A DNA stretch of 64,000 bases, taken from assembly GCA_028571685.1 (NCBI GenBank), contig CM053140.1:220553323-220617322 (forward strand), written 5' to 3'. A model generated the notes under the pieces. That model was not told the DNA's origin, did no database searches, and worked only from the letters and a program-made list of their open reading frames with translations. Below are positions 32,779-44,640 of this stretch, piece by piece (within the stretch, counting starts at the first letter, position 1; each line of letters begins with the position of its first letter). This stretch comes from Heterohyrax brucei (lineage: Eukaryota > Chordata > Mammalia > Hyracoidea > Procaviidae). The translations under genes were made by a program, and so were the position numbers.

Positions 32779-33681
32779 CATGCTACCCTAAGTGTCTTAA
32801 TTAAGAGAAGGTAGGTGCTTTTTCCACTTTATTTATAGTGTCTGCTCTTGCCTCACACTTTCTCTCTTGGGACCTGAGTCAAAGATGGAGCTACTTTGAG
32901 TGCAAAAAGGACTGTGTCTTCTGCTCAGTTCTGGAGGAGCCAGGGAGTGAAATGAACCCAGAGCAGAGATCCATATCTTGGAGCCAGAGTCTCCTTCCAA
33001 CTCCATGAGATTCTCCTAAATTCTTCATGATCACCTTGAAACCTTAAGCCAGCAAAGTCAATTTATTTGTAAGGAGGAAAACCACATGGGCAAGTTCATG
33101 CAATGGATGTGCAGCTTTAATCACCTTGAATGGATTTTATAATGAACTTTATAATGAATTATAATTTTATAATGATTTTATAATGAAAGCATTCTTCTCT
33201 CACATAAACAGGTTGACAACATTCAGGATCCACAAAGGAAAAGTGAGGCAGAATGAAGTGGGCAGAGATCATGGCAAAAAAAGAAAAACAAAACAGTTTA
33301 AGTGTCGTTTCTGGAAAAGCTGATACATTTCTCACCCCTTCACTTATTCTCTGCTACACATAGCACACGCCAACCGTTCTTACTGGCTAGAACCATTCTA
33401 TCAAGAAACACTGAGTTTTACAAAATGGAAGAGCTATGTAAGCTATAAATCTAAGCCACATTTTAGAAATATCGAAGGGAAGAAAAGCAAAGGTACAAAG
33501 CAGATCTCCTCTATAAGAATCCATGGAATGTTAATTGCAGGGTCATCTTGTCTTGATTCTGGGGTTCCTGTACGGTTGACAAGCTAGGTTACATGGTAGG
33601 TCCTGGATCCCTAATGTCTCTGGATTCCGGCACTGCAATTTGGAAATGGCAGTTCGGTGTGTGGGGAGAATTTAGGCTTCG
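32779..33681. other. Single-copy stretch with a small AT-rich tandem
   Basis: No gene is seen. At 33134-33186 the unit TTTTATAATGA(A) recurs in imperfect tandem. Confidence 0.45.
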
Positions 33682-33780
33682 GAGGCGCTCTTTGAAAACT
33701 CTATGCAGCAGTTCTACTCTGCCTTACAAGGTTGTTATGAGTCGGCATCGATTTGACAGCACTGGGTTTGGTTTGGATTT
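33682..33780 (+). repeat. AfroSINE, 3' half
   Basis: GAGGCGCTCTTTGAAAACTC, AGCAGTTCTACTCTGCCTTA, GTTATGAGTCGGCATCG and ACAGCACTGGGTTTGGTTTG match the 3' half closely. The head is missing, as expected of a 5'-truncated copy. Confidence 0.87.
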
Positions 33781-35129
33781 AGTACGTGGGTGGCATGAAA
33801 GAAATGTTAGCAGAGTTTTTTTTCTCCTTTTTCATGTCCCTCTTGATAGTATGATTCAAAAGAGTGCTACATTTTCATTTAGCTTTGCCCTTAATGAGAA
33901 GAAATGGTCTTTGTTAAACGAGCATCCTCCTCCTGATACAGGGTGGAAACAGACATAGGGACAAAGAAAAATGCAGCCCCCCTCCCGCCCCGCCCAGGAA
34001 GACACCACATTCTAGTACAACAATGTGAGGCCTTCATTTGAAATCTTGTTCTATTTTAAAAACTCTGTGGTTTTAGCTGCAATTTCATGTTTTGCTTAGT
34101 TGTCCAGAGTGGCAGATGTGACTTCTGTGTTAAGTTCCTATCCCATCTGCTTTTCCATGCCAGAAATATATATAGAAGGTGCTGGCACTTCTAAGTGAAG
34201 ATGGGCTTATCTACACTTACGATAATAAAGTCACAAACTTGAAAGTGAACCAAATACGAGTCGGCCGTGAGCAGAGGGGCCCATTTTTTGGTGTTTGTGC
34301 GGCCTCCCCGTTTCTCCAGTCTCCCCTTTGTTCGACATCAGAATTCCTGGGTAATGACTAATGAAGAAATATCTTTTCTTACGCAACACAGTTAGCATGT
34401 TCCTGGTACTTAGGAGTACCTACACAGGCAGGCAGACCCACGAACCTGCTTCAGCTCACAGCTTGACCTCCACAACCGGCCTCCTACCCACTCGATGCAG
34501 AGAGGCCCCTGTAAAGCTGCCAGGATAAAAGGTATTCCATATTACAGTCTAAGCCAAGTCTCTAGACAGGCCTGGCTTTACAGGCACCGGATCCGTGCAG
34601 TACCCACAGCCCCGTACTCAGAAGGACCCTACATTCAGTTTAATGGGCTGCTGGTGCCATCCTGAAATGTAGAATAACTTGGAATTCCCAGGACTTTCCA
34701 TGTTGTAAGGAGCCCCCCAAATCATATAGCCAGCCTTGCCTCAGAATGCATTTTCTTATTAAAAACTATTTCATACCTAGTGACCAGACATGGTTGAAAT
34801 CAAACAAGCATTCTCATATTCAACACACATTCTATTTTACAAAAACACATTTAGGTTTGGGCCTGGATACATGTGGCACAGGCTGAAAAGAGAAAGAAAG
34901 GAAGAACAAAAGAAAATGTTTAGAATACAACTTGTTCATAAACCAGAACCTGTTGATGGAGACTATCAGGCCTAGAGAAAACCCTTACTTTGTATCCATA
35001 CCAGGAATAAAATAGCATGGGATGAGGCCTGGTCTCTGCTCTTTCCTAGCTGCGTGGCCGGAAGCGAATGCACTGCTGCTTCTCTCTTGGGCCCAGTGTT
35101 CTTAATCTAGTACCTTGACAGCCACTTTT
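33781..35129. other. Single-copy stretch
   Basis: No gene or firm repeat is seen. Confidence 0.4.
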
Positions 35130-35300
35130 ACAGTACCGCAAATGCCCCAAACAGTGTTTGGTGGTGTTCCTCATCCGTAAAATGGGGCGGTGGATGTGAT
35201 AATACCTCCATCTCAATAAGAGTAGAAGGATAAAATGAGAGAAGTGAATACAAGTGCCTTGTAAACTGTAAAGCGCCAGGCAGATGCTATTATTCTTATA
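35130..35300 (+). repeat. MIR
   Basis: CCTCATCCGTAAAATGGGGC, GATAATACCTCCATCTCA, GGATAAAATGAGAG and CTGTAAAGCGCCAGGCAG follow the MIR order. This is the best-preserved MIR in the window. Confidence 0.8.
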
Positions 35301-35586
35301 TCTGCAGACAAGGATGTTTTTACCATCAGCGCTTGCTGCTGGCCAGTCATCCACCCCTCTGTGGTCTTCCCTTCTGGCCTCCCTCCAGGCACACTAAAAC
35401 TGTCCTTCTGGACTCTGCTCAGCTCAGCACTTTCGAATCTTCCCCTTCTCTGCTTGTGACTTCTTGTTTGAATGATACCATATAGTTTCCTAAGTCTTCG
35501 CTGATACTCGACAAGTCACATATTTATTAAAAACTGCTGCGGCTATGCACCCCCTTCTCACTGTCAGTTGTGAGCTACTCAAGGGC
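35301..35586. other. Single-copy spacer
   Basis: Nothing is recognised. Confidence 0.4.
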
Positions 35587-35780
35587 CAACCAACCAGTCA
35601 CTGTCAAGTTGATTCTGACTCAAGGCTACCCCATGTGTCTGTGCTTCACAGACTTTTCAATGGCTGTTTTTTCAGAAGAGATTGCCAGGGCTTTATTCCA
35701 AGATTCCATAGGTGGACTTGAACCTCCGACCTTTCCAGTAGTAGCTGAGTGTGTTAACAGTCTGCACCACCCAGGGGTTT
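35587..35780 (-). repeat. AfroSINE variant
   Basis: CCAGTCACTGTCAAGTTGAT at the tail, TTTTCAATGGCTGTTTTTTC and AGAAGAGATTGCCAGGGC in the body, and GTTAACAGTCTGCACCACCC at the head. Confidence 0.87.
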
Positions 35781-36044
35781 CTATTTCACTCTGTCTTTTG
35801 CATCCCTACAGCATTTAGAACTCAGGGGCAAGGAAGGTAGTTCATCCATACTGTTAATTTATTCAAACAAGGTAATAAGCCGAGTCAGTGAGCACAGGCA
35901 TTATGTCACCGTCTGTGGTTTCTCAGAGCAGTATTTTATGTGATAACCTATGCCCTAATGGGAGGCAGATATCTGACCCACAGCAGCATAAGAAGTTCCC
36001 TCTGATGGGAAGTGCTATGATATCCTAGAAACTGACAGACTTGT

Positions 36045-36885
36045 CAAATTCTGTCTCTTCACCAAGGAAGTGAGCTGACTTTTCGAAGCCCGAGTTTATT
36101 TTCTCATCTGAAAGTTAGGGAGAATCACATTTATCTCACAGGATAACAACATTTATTTTATTTTTTTTATTGTGATTAAGTGACAATATACAATCCAAAC
36201 TGGTTTTGCATGCCCACCTATCTGCAGCTTCCTCTGCTCGCCACACCTGGTGACAGCACACTCCTCCTTTTCACTCTATATACCAAGTATCCTCTTAACA
36301 GGCATCTGTCCCCACTACTCTACCCTCTTCTCTCCCATCTAGAAAGAGACTAGTAGGACAGCCTCCTTTCAAGGCACAGAACCATAAAGGATGCACACCA
36401 TGTGGGCGCACCATGTTCCTGACTCCAGTCCATTCTTGTCTGAAGAGTTGACTTATTACTGGTTTCTAGTCAGAGAAAGCAGCAGGTCTAGGGGGCATGT
36501 TCCCAGGGGACCATCCAGGCTGTTGGACCATTAATTCAGGTCTTTTAGCAGAGTTCTTGGGCTACACACCTCTTTTTCTCATGTTGCCTCAGGGACATTG
36601 CACTGTATCCCCCGACGTGGCTGTCTCTGGTGGCAGCTGGGCACCATCTGGTTCTTATGCTCTCATGTTGATATAGACTCCCATTCATATGGGGCCTTCT
36701 GTGTCCTTGGCTCATTTTTCCTCCTATCTGTTCTGGCTAAGCTGGGACCATTTGGGGTACCTGAGACGGCAAGAACCCAGACGAGGATGGCAAGAGTCTT
36801 AAACGAGTTGAAGCATGTCAAGCTATTAGAATAGAGCTTGGCACACAGAAGGTATCCAGGAAACATTAGCTCTTCTCTCTTCTCC
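36045..36885 (+). repeat. MIR split by an L1 3' end
   Basis: Left part (to about 36146): TTTTCTCATCTGAAAGTTAGG followed by ATCTCACAGGAT. Right part (about 36786-36885): CTTAAACGAGTTGAAGC, AGAGCTTGGCACACAGAAGG and AACATTAGCTCTTC. Together they give the ordered halves of one MIR in plus orientation. Confidence 0.62.
36150..36780 (-). mobile_element. L1 LINE, 3' UTR only (5' truncated)
   Basis: It starts with an inverted A-rich end (TTTTATTTTTTTTATTGTG). GCATGCCCACCTATCTGCAG, CTGGTGACAGCACACTC and GGGCACCATCTGGTTCTT match, inverted, the 3' UTR of the L1 at 44949-52155. Only about 630 bases were copied. Confidence 0.85.
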
Positions 36886-37483
36886 TTCCATCAGGTAATA
36901 TTTCTTTTGACTGGTTACAGCACCTACAGCTGTTGGCTTCCTCCTCCCCTAAGTCTGGCCATCACCAGAAGCCAATCAGCTTTATTAACAAAGGGGAGTG
37001 AGCCCTTCCAGACCCAAGTTTCCACAACAAATCAGAACAAAAATTATCTTACAGTTCCTCAACCAGAAAAGGACATCAGATGCCCATTTCTGTGTACAAG
37101 TACATACGCACAATGACATACAACACTGAAACACACAAAATTTGCACAAAGAACATAACTGAGGCACATTTTTTAAAGGTGACATTTCATCTTGTTGGGA
37201 AGACAAAATCATGGAGGAATTAAGGCAGGAATTGTACGTATGTTTTTATACTGCCTGTCACATCCTGTCAAGGCATTGTTTCTGTTTCTAAAGCTACGAG
37301 TTAGACCACTATCTCTATACTGTCAATGGCCATGTACCTTAGTCACTGGAAGAAGTCACCAAGATGCAAAGGCCAGAGTAGAAGAACAGTATTTTTAACC
37401 TGTAATTATATAGGATACCTATTTTCTAGGTCTGGAAAGTTCCTTCACAAAAGAAGATACATTAAAAGGAGAATTATAATATA
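36886..37483. other. Single-copy stretch
   Basis: No gene or repeat is recognised. Confidence 0.4.
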
Positions 37484-37585
37484 GTCATGCATCACATAAT
37501 GTCTGCAGTACTTTCTGTGAAACAGGATATTACGTGTTTTGGATGTTGTACGAACACCGTATTGTATACAAGTGATGCATAGTTA
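37484..37585 (+). mobile_element. Possible MER2/Tigger-like DNA transposon fragment
   Basis: TCATGCATCACATAATG at the start and TTGTACGAACACCGTATTGT near the end resemble the 5' end of the Tigger-related MER2 group. Inverted ATGCATCAC / GTGATGCAT lie near the two ends, about 85 bases apart, so it may be a short non-autonomous piece. Confidence 0.4.
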
Positions 37586-37589
37586 TAAA

Positions 37590-37624
37590 CCAGCTCCTAT
37601 AAAGTAAAACTTTATGGGAGCTGG
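37590..37624. other. Hairpin-forming inverted repeat, 15-base arms
   Basis: Arms 37590-37604 and 37610-37624 are complementary over 15 positions with one G-T pair and a 5-base loop TAAAA. At 35 bases it is shorter than a microRNA precursor and has no following T-run of note. Its role is unknown. Confidence 0.8.
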
Positions 37625-40246
37625 CTGGACAGAGCCTGAGAACTACATCCACTTGATATTAGGAGGCCGGCCTTGCTGGGTGGGTATGTGGCTGCCAGGG
37701 GCTGCACTGGCAGCCAGTTTAGGACACACATCCAGGTGTAAGGCAGGGTGATTGGGTGGGATGAAGTGTAGAGAGATGAGGACTGGGGGACCAGGTGGGG
37801 ACTGGCTATGTGGGTACCAGAAGTATGGCAGGCAGTGATGGCCTGTTCCCACCTGGCAGGTATCCATCCCTGCCAGTGCCCAAGACAGGAGCAGAGAAGT
37901 TGTGGCAGATGCTGCCTTTGTCTGCGTGGCTGTGTGGCTGCTGGTTAGGTAAAAGAAGCCAGGAAGAGGGACCTGTGGAGGAGAAGGAAGAAGCAGTACC
38001 GGGACATATGCCCTGGACCTCTGCAGCTGACTGACTGGGGTATGAGGTCTTTAAAAGTCATACAGGGAAGCAGCAAACAAACGGAGAGCTGCCTTCCCGT
38101 CCTAAATAAATAAATAAATAACCAATCGACTTACAAATGTTGTTTAAAGTGACGTTATGCAGAGTGTGACTGTAATGACAATTTGGCTTGCAAAAATGAA
38201 ACAAAAGTCTTAAGTTAGAAAAGTAGCTCTTTAGTACTGGTTGTAAACGTTGCAATAATAAACGTGGACACTAGTTTCATTAATGGTGAAAAATATATAT
38301 TGATGGAAATATTTCATATAGGGTGCTTACAAAGGCTTTTACACCTAAGAGCATTTCATATTTTTATATTATACACAGGTTTGTGGGCCTCAGTTGCTGC
38401 AAATAATGGACTTTTCCCACGTAAGTAGACTACAGCTATTTAGACACATTTCAATTATAAAAGCAAGACAACCAAAGGGAAAAAAATGCAACTAACAATG
38501 TAACAAAACAAGACAACTAAATTATGAGACTGAACATTTGTGGCCTGAATAAAATACCTGATGGTGCAGACTGAACTACAAAGTTTCTCCTGACATTCTG
38601 AAGAGACCAGCATTGCTTAGCCATGAGTAATGTGGTCATTTCCACGGTACTGCAACAAAAATATTAGAGCAAGCTACACTGTCAAATACTCGATATGGAT
38701 TTGTGACCTAAGGACAATCATATTAAGAGGCTAAAGTGATATATATATATAATATGAAATATCATGTATGGCTATACAAAGATACACAAAACCCTTCCTG
38801 TCATGAACACATAAGCACTGTGTTTTAATCTTATTCTTTTAAAATATAAGTAAATAAAGGCTATCCACCAGTCATCAGAGTATCTGGGGTGTGGCTAGCG
38901 TCTGAGCCCCAAAGCCCATGGGGCAGTTGACTGAGATGATGCAATACTTACGGAAGCCCTCTTCCCACAGCTCAGTTTACTGCCATCAGCGTCTGCAGCA
39001 TTTAGGCTACAAAGGATCAAGTGCATGTCCAAGTACTTTGAAGCCTACATTTCCTTTCTCTAGAAATAAAGTTGATAGTGAGAAGCCCTCTCCACAGAGA
39101 GATGGACATCTAGGTTCCTAGACCACTGGTAGCAGGATCAATCAGGAGCTGATCCTTTAAATCACCGGCATTCTATGAATCACCCTTAAAAAATAAAATA
39201 AAATAAAATAAAAGTAAGTGGAAAGTACCAAGGGGAGGGGCAGGGGAGGCAATTCAGCAGACACATACTGAAAAATTCTGCGGGAAAGACACAAATTAGT
39301 CTTCAAGAATTTACACCATAACTGGAGGGTCACTCTTGTTCTGTGGACTGGTGAAGTTGCTTCAACTCTCGAAGCTTGTTTTCCTATTCGTAAACCAACA
39401 AAAATAAAGCTGTCCCTTCAGAGTTATGGTGAGGCTCAACACTGACACAGCATATCTGAAAAACATTTTGTACACTGAAAATTACTGTATCAGTATTAAT
39501 ACTGTTGCTGCTATTTTTCTGTTTACCTTAAACTTACAAAGAAAAGCAGATCATTGATCAGCAGAACAAGAAATCCAATTTCATAATTCTGGCAAGATGT
39601 TATAATACCAGAAATCAAGCCCAAGACAGTTATTTGCTTGAGAGTGACGATAGGTTCTTAAAACATTTCTAATTGCTGTATTCCTAGAAAACACACAGTA
39701 AACGTGTTATTTTAGCTACCCAGAAAATAGGCAACAACGGCACTTCTAGCTCTAGGTCCTAAGTCTTTACCTTTTGCTCACCTCATATCATTTGGATGAT
39801 GGAAGCTATGTCAGAAGTCAAGTGGATTAGGACACATGGACGAATCTACAAGGCACCCAGGAACAGATATTCAGCTACAAGACTGGTTCCAAAAGGTGGC
39901 TAATTACAAGCCAATCTGAAAATGAATTTTTTTTTTAAACTATGTCGCATTTCTGAAAGACGTAGCCCTCTGTCTTGTGACAATTTTCAGTTATGTCTAC
40001 AGTAGGTTGCATCTCATTTAAAGGAGGAGGAAAATGAAGCAGAGTGGTAAGCTGAGAACTGTTGCAACATGCAGGGAAAAAGGAGAGAGGTGCTTCAACT
40101 GCGGTGGTCCTGCTAACCTGTGGGGCACCACAGCTTACTGGAACATTCTGTCATTTTCTCTTTTAAACTGGCAATTTCTCTGTAGCCCACTTTATCCTCC
40201 AACTCAATGACTTACAGGAATGTAGAGTGGATAGGAGATGCTGTAA
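37625..40246. other. Long single-copy stretch with small simple repeats
   Basis: No gene is seen. The 37640-38045 part is G-rich on the plus strand. Simple repeats occur at 38103-38121 (TAAA), 38739-38753 (TA) and 39187-39213 (TAAAA). A weak MIR-like piece lies at about 39345-39520. Confidence 0.45.
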
Positions 40247-40292
40247 ATGTAGGTCCGTGACCCAAGTGCCGTTGAGTCAGATGTAGGTCCGT
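40247..40292 (-). repeat. Micro-insertion of a SINE 3' tail with 12-base TSD
   Basis: Twenty-two bases at 40259-40280, containing CCCAAGTGCCGTTGAGTCAG, match the inverted SINE tail. They are flanked by perfect ATGTAGGTCCGT copies at 40247-40258 and 40281-40292. Removing the insert and one copy gives an uninterrupted site. This fits target-primed retroposition aborted within about 22 bases. A separate full AfroSINE begins about 32 bases downstream. Confidence 0.72.
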
Positions 40293-40323
40293 ATTTAACT
40301 TTATAAGGTAAATCACCAAACCA

Positions 40324-40490
40324 CAAAAACACCCAAACCTGCTGTTGTTGAGTTGATTCCAGGTCATAGCAACCCTGTAAGACAGAATACAACTATTCCC
40401 TACAGCTTCCAAGAAGCACCTGGTGGATTCAAACTGTCAACCTTCCGGTTAACAGTCATAGGACTTAACCATTATACCGCCAGGGTTTCT
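40324..40490 (-). repeat. AfroSINE
   Basis: ACCCAAACCTGCTGTTGTTG at the tail, AGCAACCCTGTAAGACAGAA and AAGAAGCACCTGGTGGATTC in the body, and TTAACCATTATACCGCCAGG at the head. Confidence 0.9.
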
Positions 40491-41779
40491 AAGAAGTAAG
40501 CATGGAAATGGTATAAGGCCTGCAACTGTGGGTCTGCAAAGCTAGTTTCCAACAGAAGGTGAGAAAGTGAAATGACAAAATATATTTAATATTCACAAAG
40601 TACCCTTTTCAGCAGATGAAATGTCAATCAAAGAGAAGTATGGTCAGTATTTCTTGCTTTTCTTTCTTTGAAGTTATCGGCAGATAAGTGAATCAGTCAT
40701 TCTTCAAAGAACTGATCTATATAACACTATGTTCACCCAATTCACAGCATGCATGAATCTGGCATTGAGGAAAAAAGAAAACCTCATACTGACTACAAAT
40801 AAATACAGCCCAAGGTAAACAGAATGATTTACTATTTAAGAAAATGCCCTAATGAAAGGATACACTAACATTTATTTTTATGCCTTTTAAAAACATACCA
40901 AACCCCAAATTCGTGACACACACGCATGCACACCCACACACCCCTACTACCTACTATTAGTGTCTAATAAATCTGTGCACAGAAGATCACATTCATAAGT
41001 CTGTATAATTTACTATACGTGTGCATTCTATTTTTCATATTAATTTAGTAAGCTCGGTGTACATGTCTTGACGTGATACGAGAAACAATCCTGTTAGCTG
41101 ACTGCCAGTGTGCTCTTAAGCTGCGTAATATACAGCGACAGTATATTTTAGGGCAGCTGAGGGAAGTGACTTCACTCAAGGTTCTTGAATAAACCAAGGA
41201 GTTACTGGTAAGGAATTGATGAGCTACAGAAACAAAAAAGAAGGTATGGGGGCCGCAGCGGTCACTTAGAATATGGCCCCGGTTCAAGTAAGGGGGAAGA
41301 AAATACCCTCCCAAAAGTTACACACTTGGTTTCGAAGGTGAGGGCAACCCAGCTACTGTATTTACAGATACAAGCTGCAAACTATCTGAGGCAAAAGAGA
41401 AGCAGTTTGAGAAACTCCTATCCATCAAGCTTTACTGTCTTATTTCAACTAAGCAGAGATTTTTAAAAAAGACAAATCTCAGCTCTCTACTTTCATTTAT
41501 AATTGAACCGGGTCCAGAAGGATGGAGCAAGTACCATCTGTGTCCTGCGTGCTGCATTAGCAGCCGGGAGAATGAAATATTCAAATTACCCTCAGCTACA
41601 ACACTGACTTCTAACCAAGGAGCGGAGAAGAAGGAAAGTTAATTTTGTTTTTTTAAATTTCTATTTGCTGCTGTTTTGGAATATGATAGCATACCAAAAT
41701 ATTATTTTCAAAGGACAAGAAAGAACATATCCCAAAACATGCTCCCCCTAAACCAGTTTTGATTTATTTACCACCCTCT
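40491..41779. other. Single-copy stretch
   Basis: No gene or repeat is recognised. The 41440-41640 part looks like possible conserved non-coding text, with ATTAGCAGCC and AATATTCAAATTA blocks. Confidence 0.4.
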
Positions 41780-41963
41780 GGAAGAAGGAGGAAAGAAAGA
41801 GAGGGAGAGGGAAAAAGACAGGGAGAGGAAGACAGGGGGAGAGAGAGAGAGACGGGAGAGGGAGAGGGGAGGAAGGAAGGGAAGAGGGAAGGAACAAAGG
41901 AGAAAAGGAATGTTGGAAGACAAGCAGGGAAGATGGACAGAAAGGAGGAAGGAAGGAAGAAAA
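41780..41963 (+). repeat. Long homopurine tract
   Basis: About 184 bases are almost entirely A and G on the plus strand (mixed GGA, GAAA and GGAAG units), broken by only a few pyrimidines. The open frames across it on both strands (K/E/R- or S/P/L-rich) are products of composition. Confidence 0.92.
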
Positions 41964-43440
41964 CCCTGAACTTGGCCAATTTGGAAACCCTCCTCTCACT
42001 TTAGATACGTGACCCTGTTGTTCTAGTATTTTGCGTTGTGTAAATAAGGGGTACTATTTTTTGGGTGCGGGGGGGGAGTGCAATTGGAGCTGCTTGTCCT
42101 GGTACTGTTAATCAGGGCTGCTGAAATGTGTGACATGCTAAGTGGCTCTAGGCCCCTTGCAGTAGTCAAGACGGAGTGACAGGCTCCATTTAAGATGTCA
42201 CTGCACATAGTAAAGTGTAAAACTATACTTAAACGAGATAGAAACAATAAACTTGACTCAGTATTTGAACTTTTACAGACAGACAAAGACTGGAGGAGAA
42301 GGCATGTGTGGCCGTGTGTGCTTTGGGACCTTTCCGAGGCCTCTCTTCTACAGTGCTTTTACGCCTATCATTTCCAGTGGGCAGCAGTCACGCTACAAGT
42401 GAAGGTCAAATGCTGGTCTATCCAGTGTCCCAGGCATCTGATCAGCTCAGCCAAAACACCCTGACAAGAGGCAAAAACCATTCTGAGAACCAGGCCTACA
42501 GTTGAAAGTACCTAGGAAGAGTTCGTTGGCAACTTCACATCCCCTCTTTCTGGAGGCTTCTCCCACTACAGTGCTCAGTGGCCCCTGATGACCCACCTGC
42601 GCCAGGGCTGCCTTGCTACATACAGCCTGGTCTCATTTCTTCAGAAAGTTTAACACAATACTGTCAAGGCTGCTTGGCTCCAAATCACAATGTTCTCTGC
42701 CTCCCACCCCCTAGGCCCTGCAATTATTGTTACATGTGGGGGTGGATTCAATGTCAAAGCAAATGTTTTCCTTATGTTACTTTCTTAAAAAAAAAAAAAA
42801 AAAAATCACTAATGGGAGCCAGCAGACAGAGCTCCTAAACCAGCCACCCAGGTTTCTGTACCACTGCAGGCATCAGATCCGGGCTTCATTGTGTCAGACT
42901 CCGGGGCTTCAGCTCAGGAGATCAATGCTCCCTCCATAAATCCATATAAACACCACACGTAAGGGCAGAGCTCCGTATTTTCCATTCTCATCTCCTGCTA
43001 TCACAGATCACGACTGGGATTTCTGTTCAGTCAAAATATGTTCTAATGTTCTAATGATTTGCCTATATATTGGTTTCTACACTCCTGCTCCACCACAACC
43101 TCTAATTAGATAACTGGAGGGAAGACACTAGACTTTACAAAAATTATGATAGTGTAAAATAATTAAATAAAAACACACAAATCATAGGTGCATAGCTTAA
43201 TTGATTTTTACAAAGTACACACACTGGATTAATAAAGAGAATATTATGGGTACCCCAAAAGTCCTAGTTGATTCCTTTATGGCCATTATATCTAAGAATA
43301 ACCACTATCCTGGATTCTGTTAAGCAGAGGCTTATTTTGTCTGTTTTTGAGCTTAATTTCCCTTTGCTTTTCTTTATCACTCTCATGAGTTCCTAGGATT
43401 TTCATTCATTAATTCAAATAAATATTTACTGAAGTTATCC
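41964..43440. other. Single-copy stretch
   Basis: No gene is seen. A run of 19 A occurs at 42787-42805 with no recognisable element before it. A short L2-like end occurs at about 43395-43430. Confidence 0.4.
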
Positions 43441-43444
43441 CACT

Positions 43445-43616
43445 GAGCTGCTAACCAAAAGGATGGAGGTTCAGGTCTACCACAAGGCACCTTGAAAGAA
43501 AGGCCAGGTGATCTACGTTTGCAATTATCAGCCATTGAAAACCCTGTGGAACACAGTTCTACTTTGACACACATGGGATCACCCTGAGTTGCAATCAAAT
43601 TGACAGCAACTGGTTT
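43445..43616 (+). repeat. AfroSINE variant, short head loss
   Basis: GAGCTGCTAACCAAAAGGAT, AAGAAAGGCCAGGTGATCTA, ATCAGCCATTGAAAACCCTG and AATTGACAGCAACTGG. The first bases of the tRNA-derived head are missing. Confidence 0.87.
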
Positions 43617-43680
43617 ATTGTGTGCTGTCACTGACTCAGGTGTGCACTGCAGGTATTCAAGACATGTTTCTGAAATTAAG

Positions 43681-43735
43681 TAAGCCAAACCAAAGCCAAG
43701 TGCCGTCGAGTCAGATCCGACTCATAGCAACCCTA
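43681..43735 (-). repeat. AfroSINE tail-only copy, about 50 bases
   Basis: CCAAACCAAAGCCAAGTGCC then GTCGAGTCAGATCCGACTCA is a clean inverted SINE end that stops after AGCAACCCTAG. It is the best reference in this window for the three micro-insertions, because it carries the same CGACGGCACTTGGCTTTGG ending. A weak CTGAAA duplication flanks it. Confidence 0.8.
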
Positions 43736-43846
43736 GTACACTGAAAGGAAAAAGAAAACAGAAGTTCCTTTCAAGATGCTTGTTGGTGGCATCAAAAGGG
43801 AGGAAGCGGAATCGAAGTCTTCTTACTAGCACACTTTGTAGAGTCC

Positions 43847-44041
43847 AAATGTGCCATGGTAGGACAGTGGTTAAAGTGCTCAGCTGCTAACTAAAACTCC
43901 AGCGGTTTGAGCCCATCAGCTGCTATGAAAGTACAGGATGTGGTATTCTGCTTCCTTAAAGATTCCAGCCTTGAAAACTCCATGGGGGCAGCCCTACCCT
44001 GCCCTCCAAGGCTACTGTGAGTTGGAAAGGACTAGACCACA
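43847..44041 (+). repeat. AfroSINE
   Basis: AATGTGCCATGGTAGGACAG at the head, AGCTGCTAACTAAAACTCC, TTCCTTAAAGATTCCAGCC and CCATGGGGGCAGCCC in the body, with a worn tail. Confidence 0.87.
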
Positions 44042-44640
44042 ATGACTGAGTATAATTTTAAATCATATTTCACCCTCTTGTCTTAACACTTTCGAAGGAA
44101 AGAAAAGTCTGCAGCGTGCATTGTGATGGTGACAAAGTTTCAAAAAAGAAGCAGCCAGGGGAGGTGGTTTTCCACCTGACCACGGGCACAGGAAGCCACC
44201 TTCCTGCCTCCTCTTACAGGCATCATTAGGCAAGGACCCTTATGTCCTGTGTTCTTTAATGTCCTCCACTCAGTTGATCCCAGATGAATCCTTGGTATCC
44301 AGGCAAATCTAAAACCTGTCTCTTCAGTGTCTGCCTGCAGCTCTATTTCACTTTGCACTAAGTCAGGGTATGGTCACTCAGAGTGAGAGTTTTATTAGCT
44401 ATAAGCAATGACACCATGCAATGACATATTTAAGCAATAATGAACAAGAAAGCAGTAGCTGTCTAAAACAACAACTGAAATGGTAAAAATAGCCAACAGA
44501 GTTTTGTGAACACAAAGCTCCACTCACAGTTCCATGATTCTGTGCTAGGTAAAAACACAATGGGAACACAACTTTATAGGGGACAGTTACAGGATCAAAG
44601 AGGAAAAACGGATGTGAAACACACTCAAAAGAAAAACAAG
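44042..44640. other. Single-copy stretch
   Basis: No gene or repeat is recognised. Confidence 0.4.

Noticed and set aside
37590..37624. microRNA precursor
   Set aside because: The stem-loop is only 35 bases, too short for a normal precursor, and no extended pairing surrounds it.
41748..42004. K/E/R-rich and S/P/L-rich open frames on both strands
   Set aside because: They are translations of the homopurine tract and carry no protein information.
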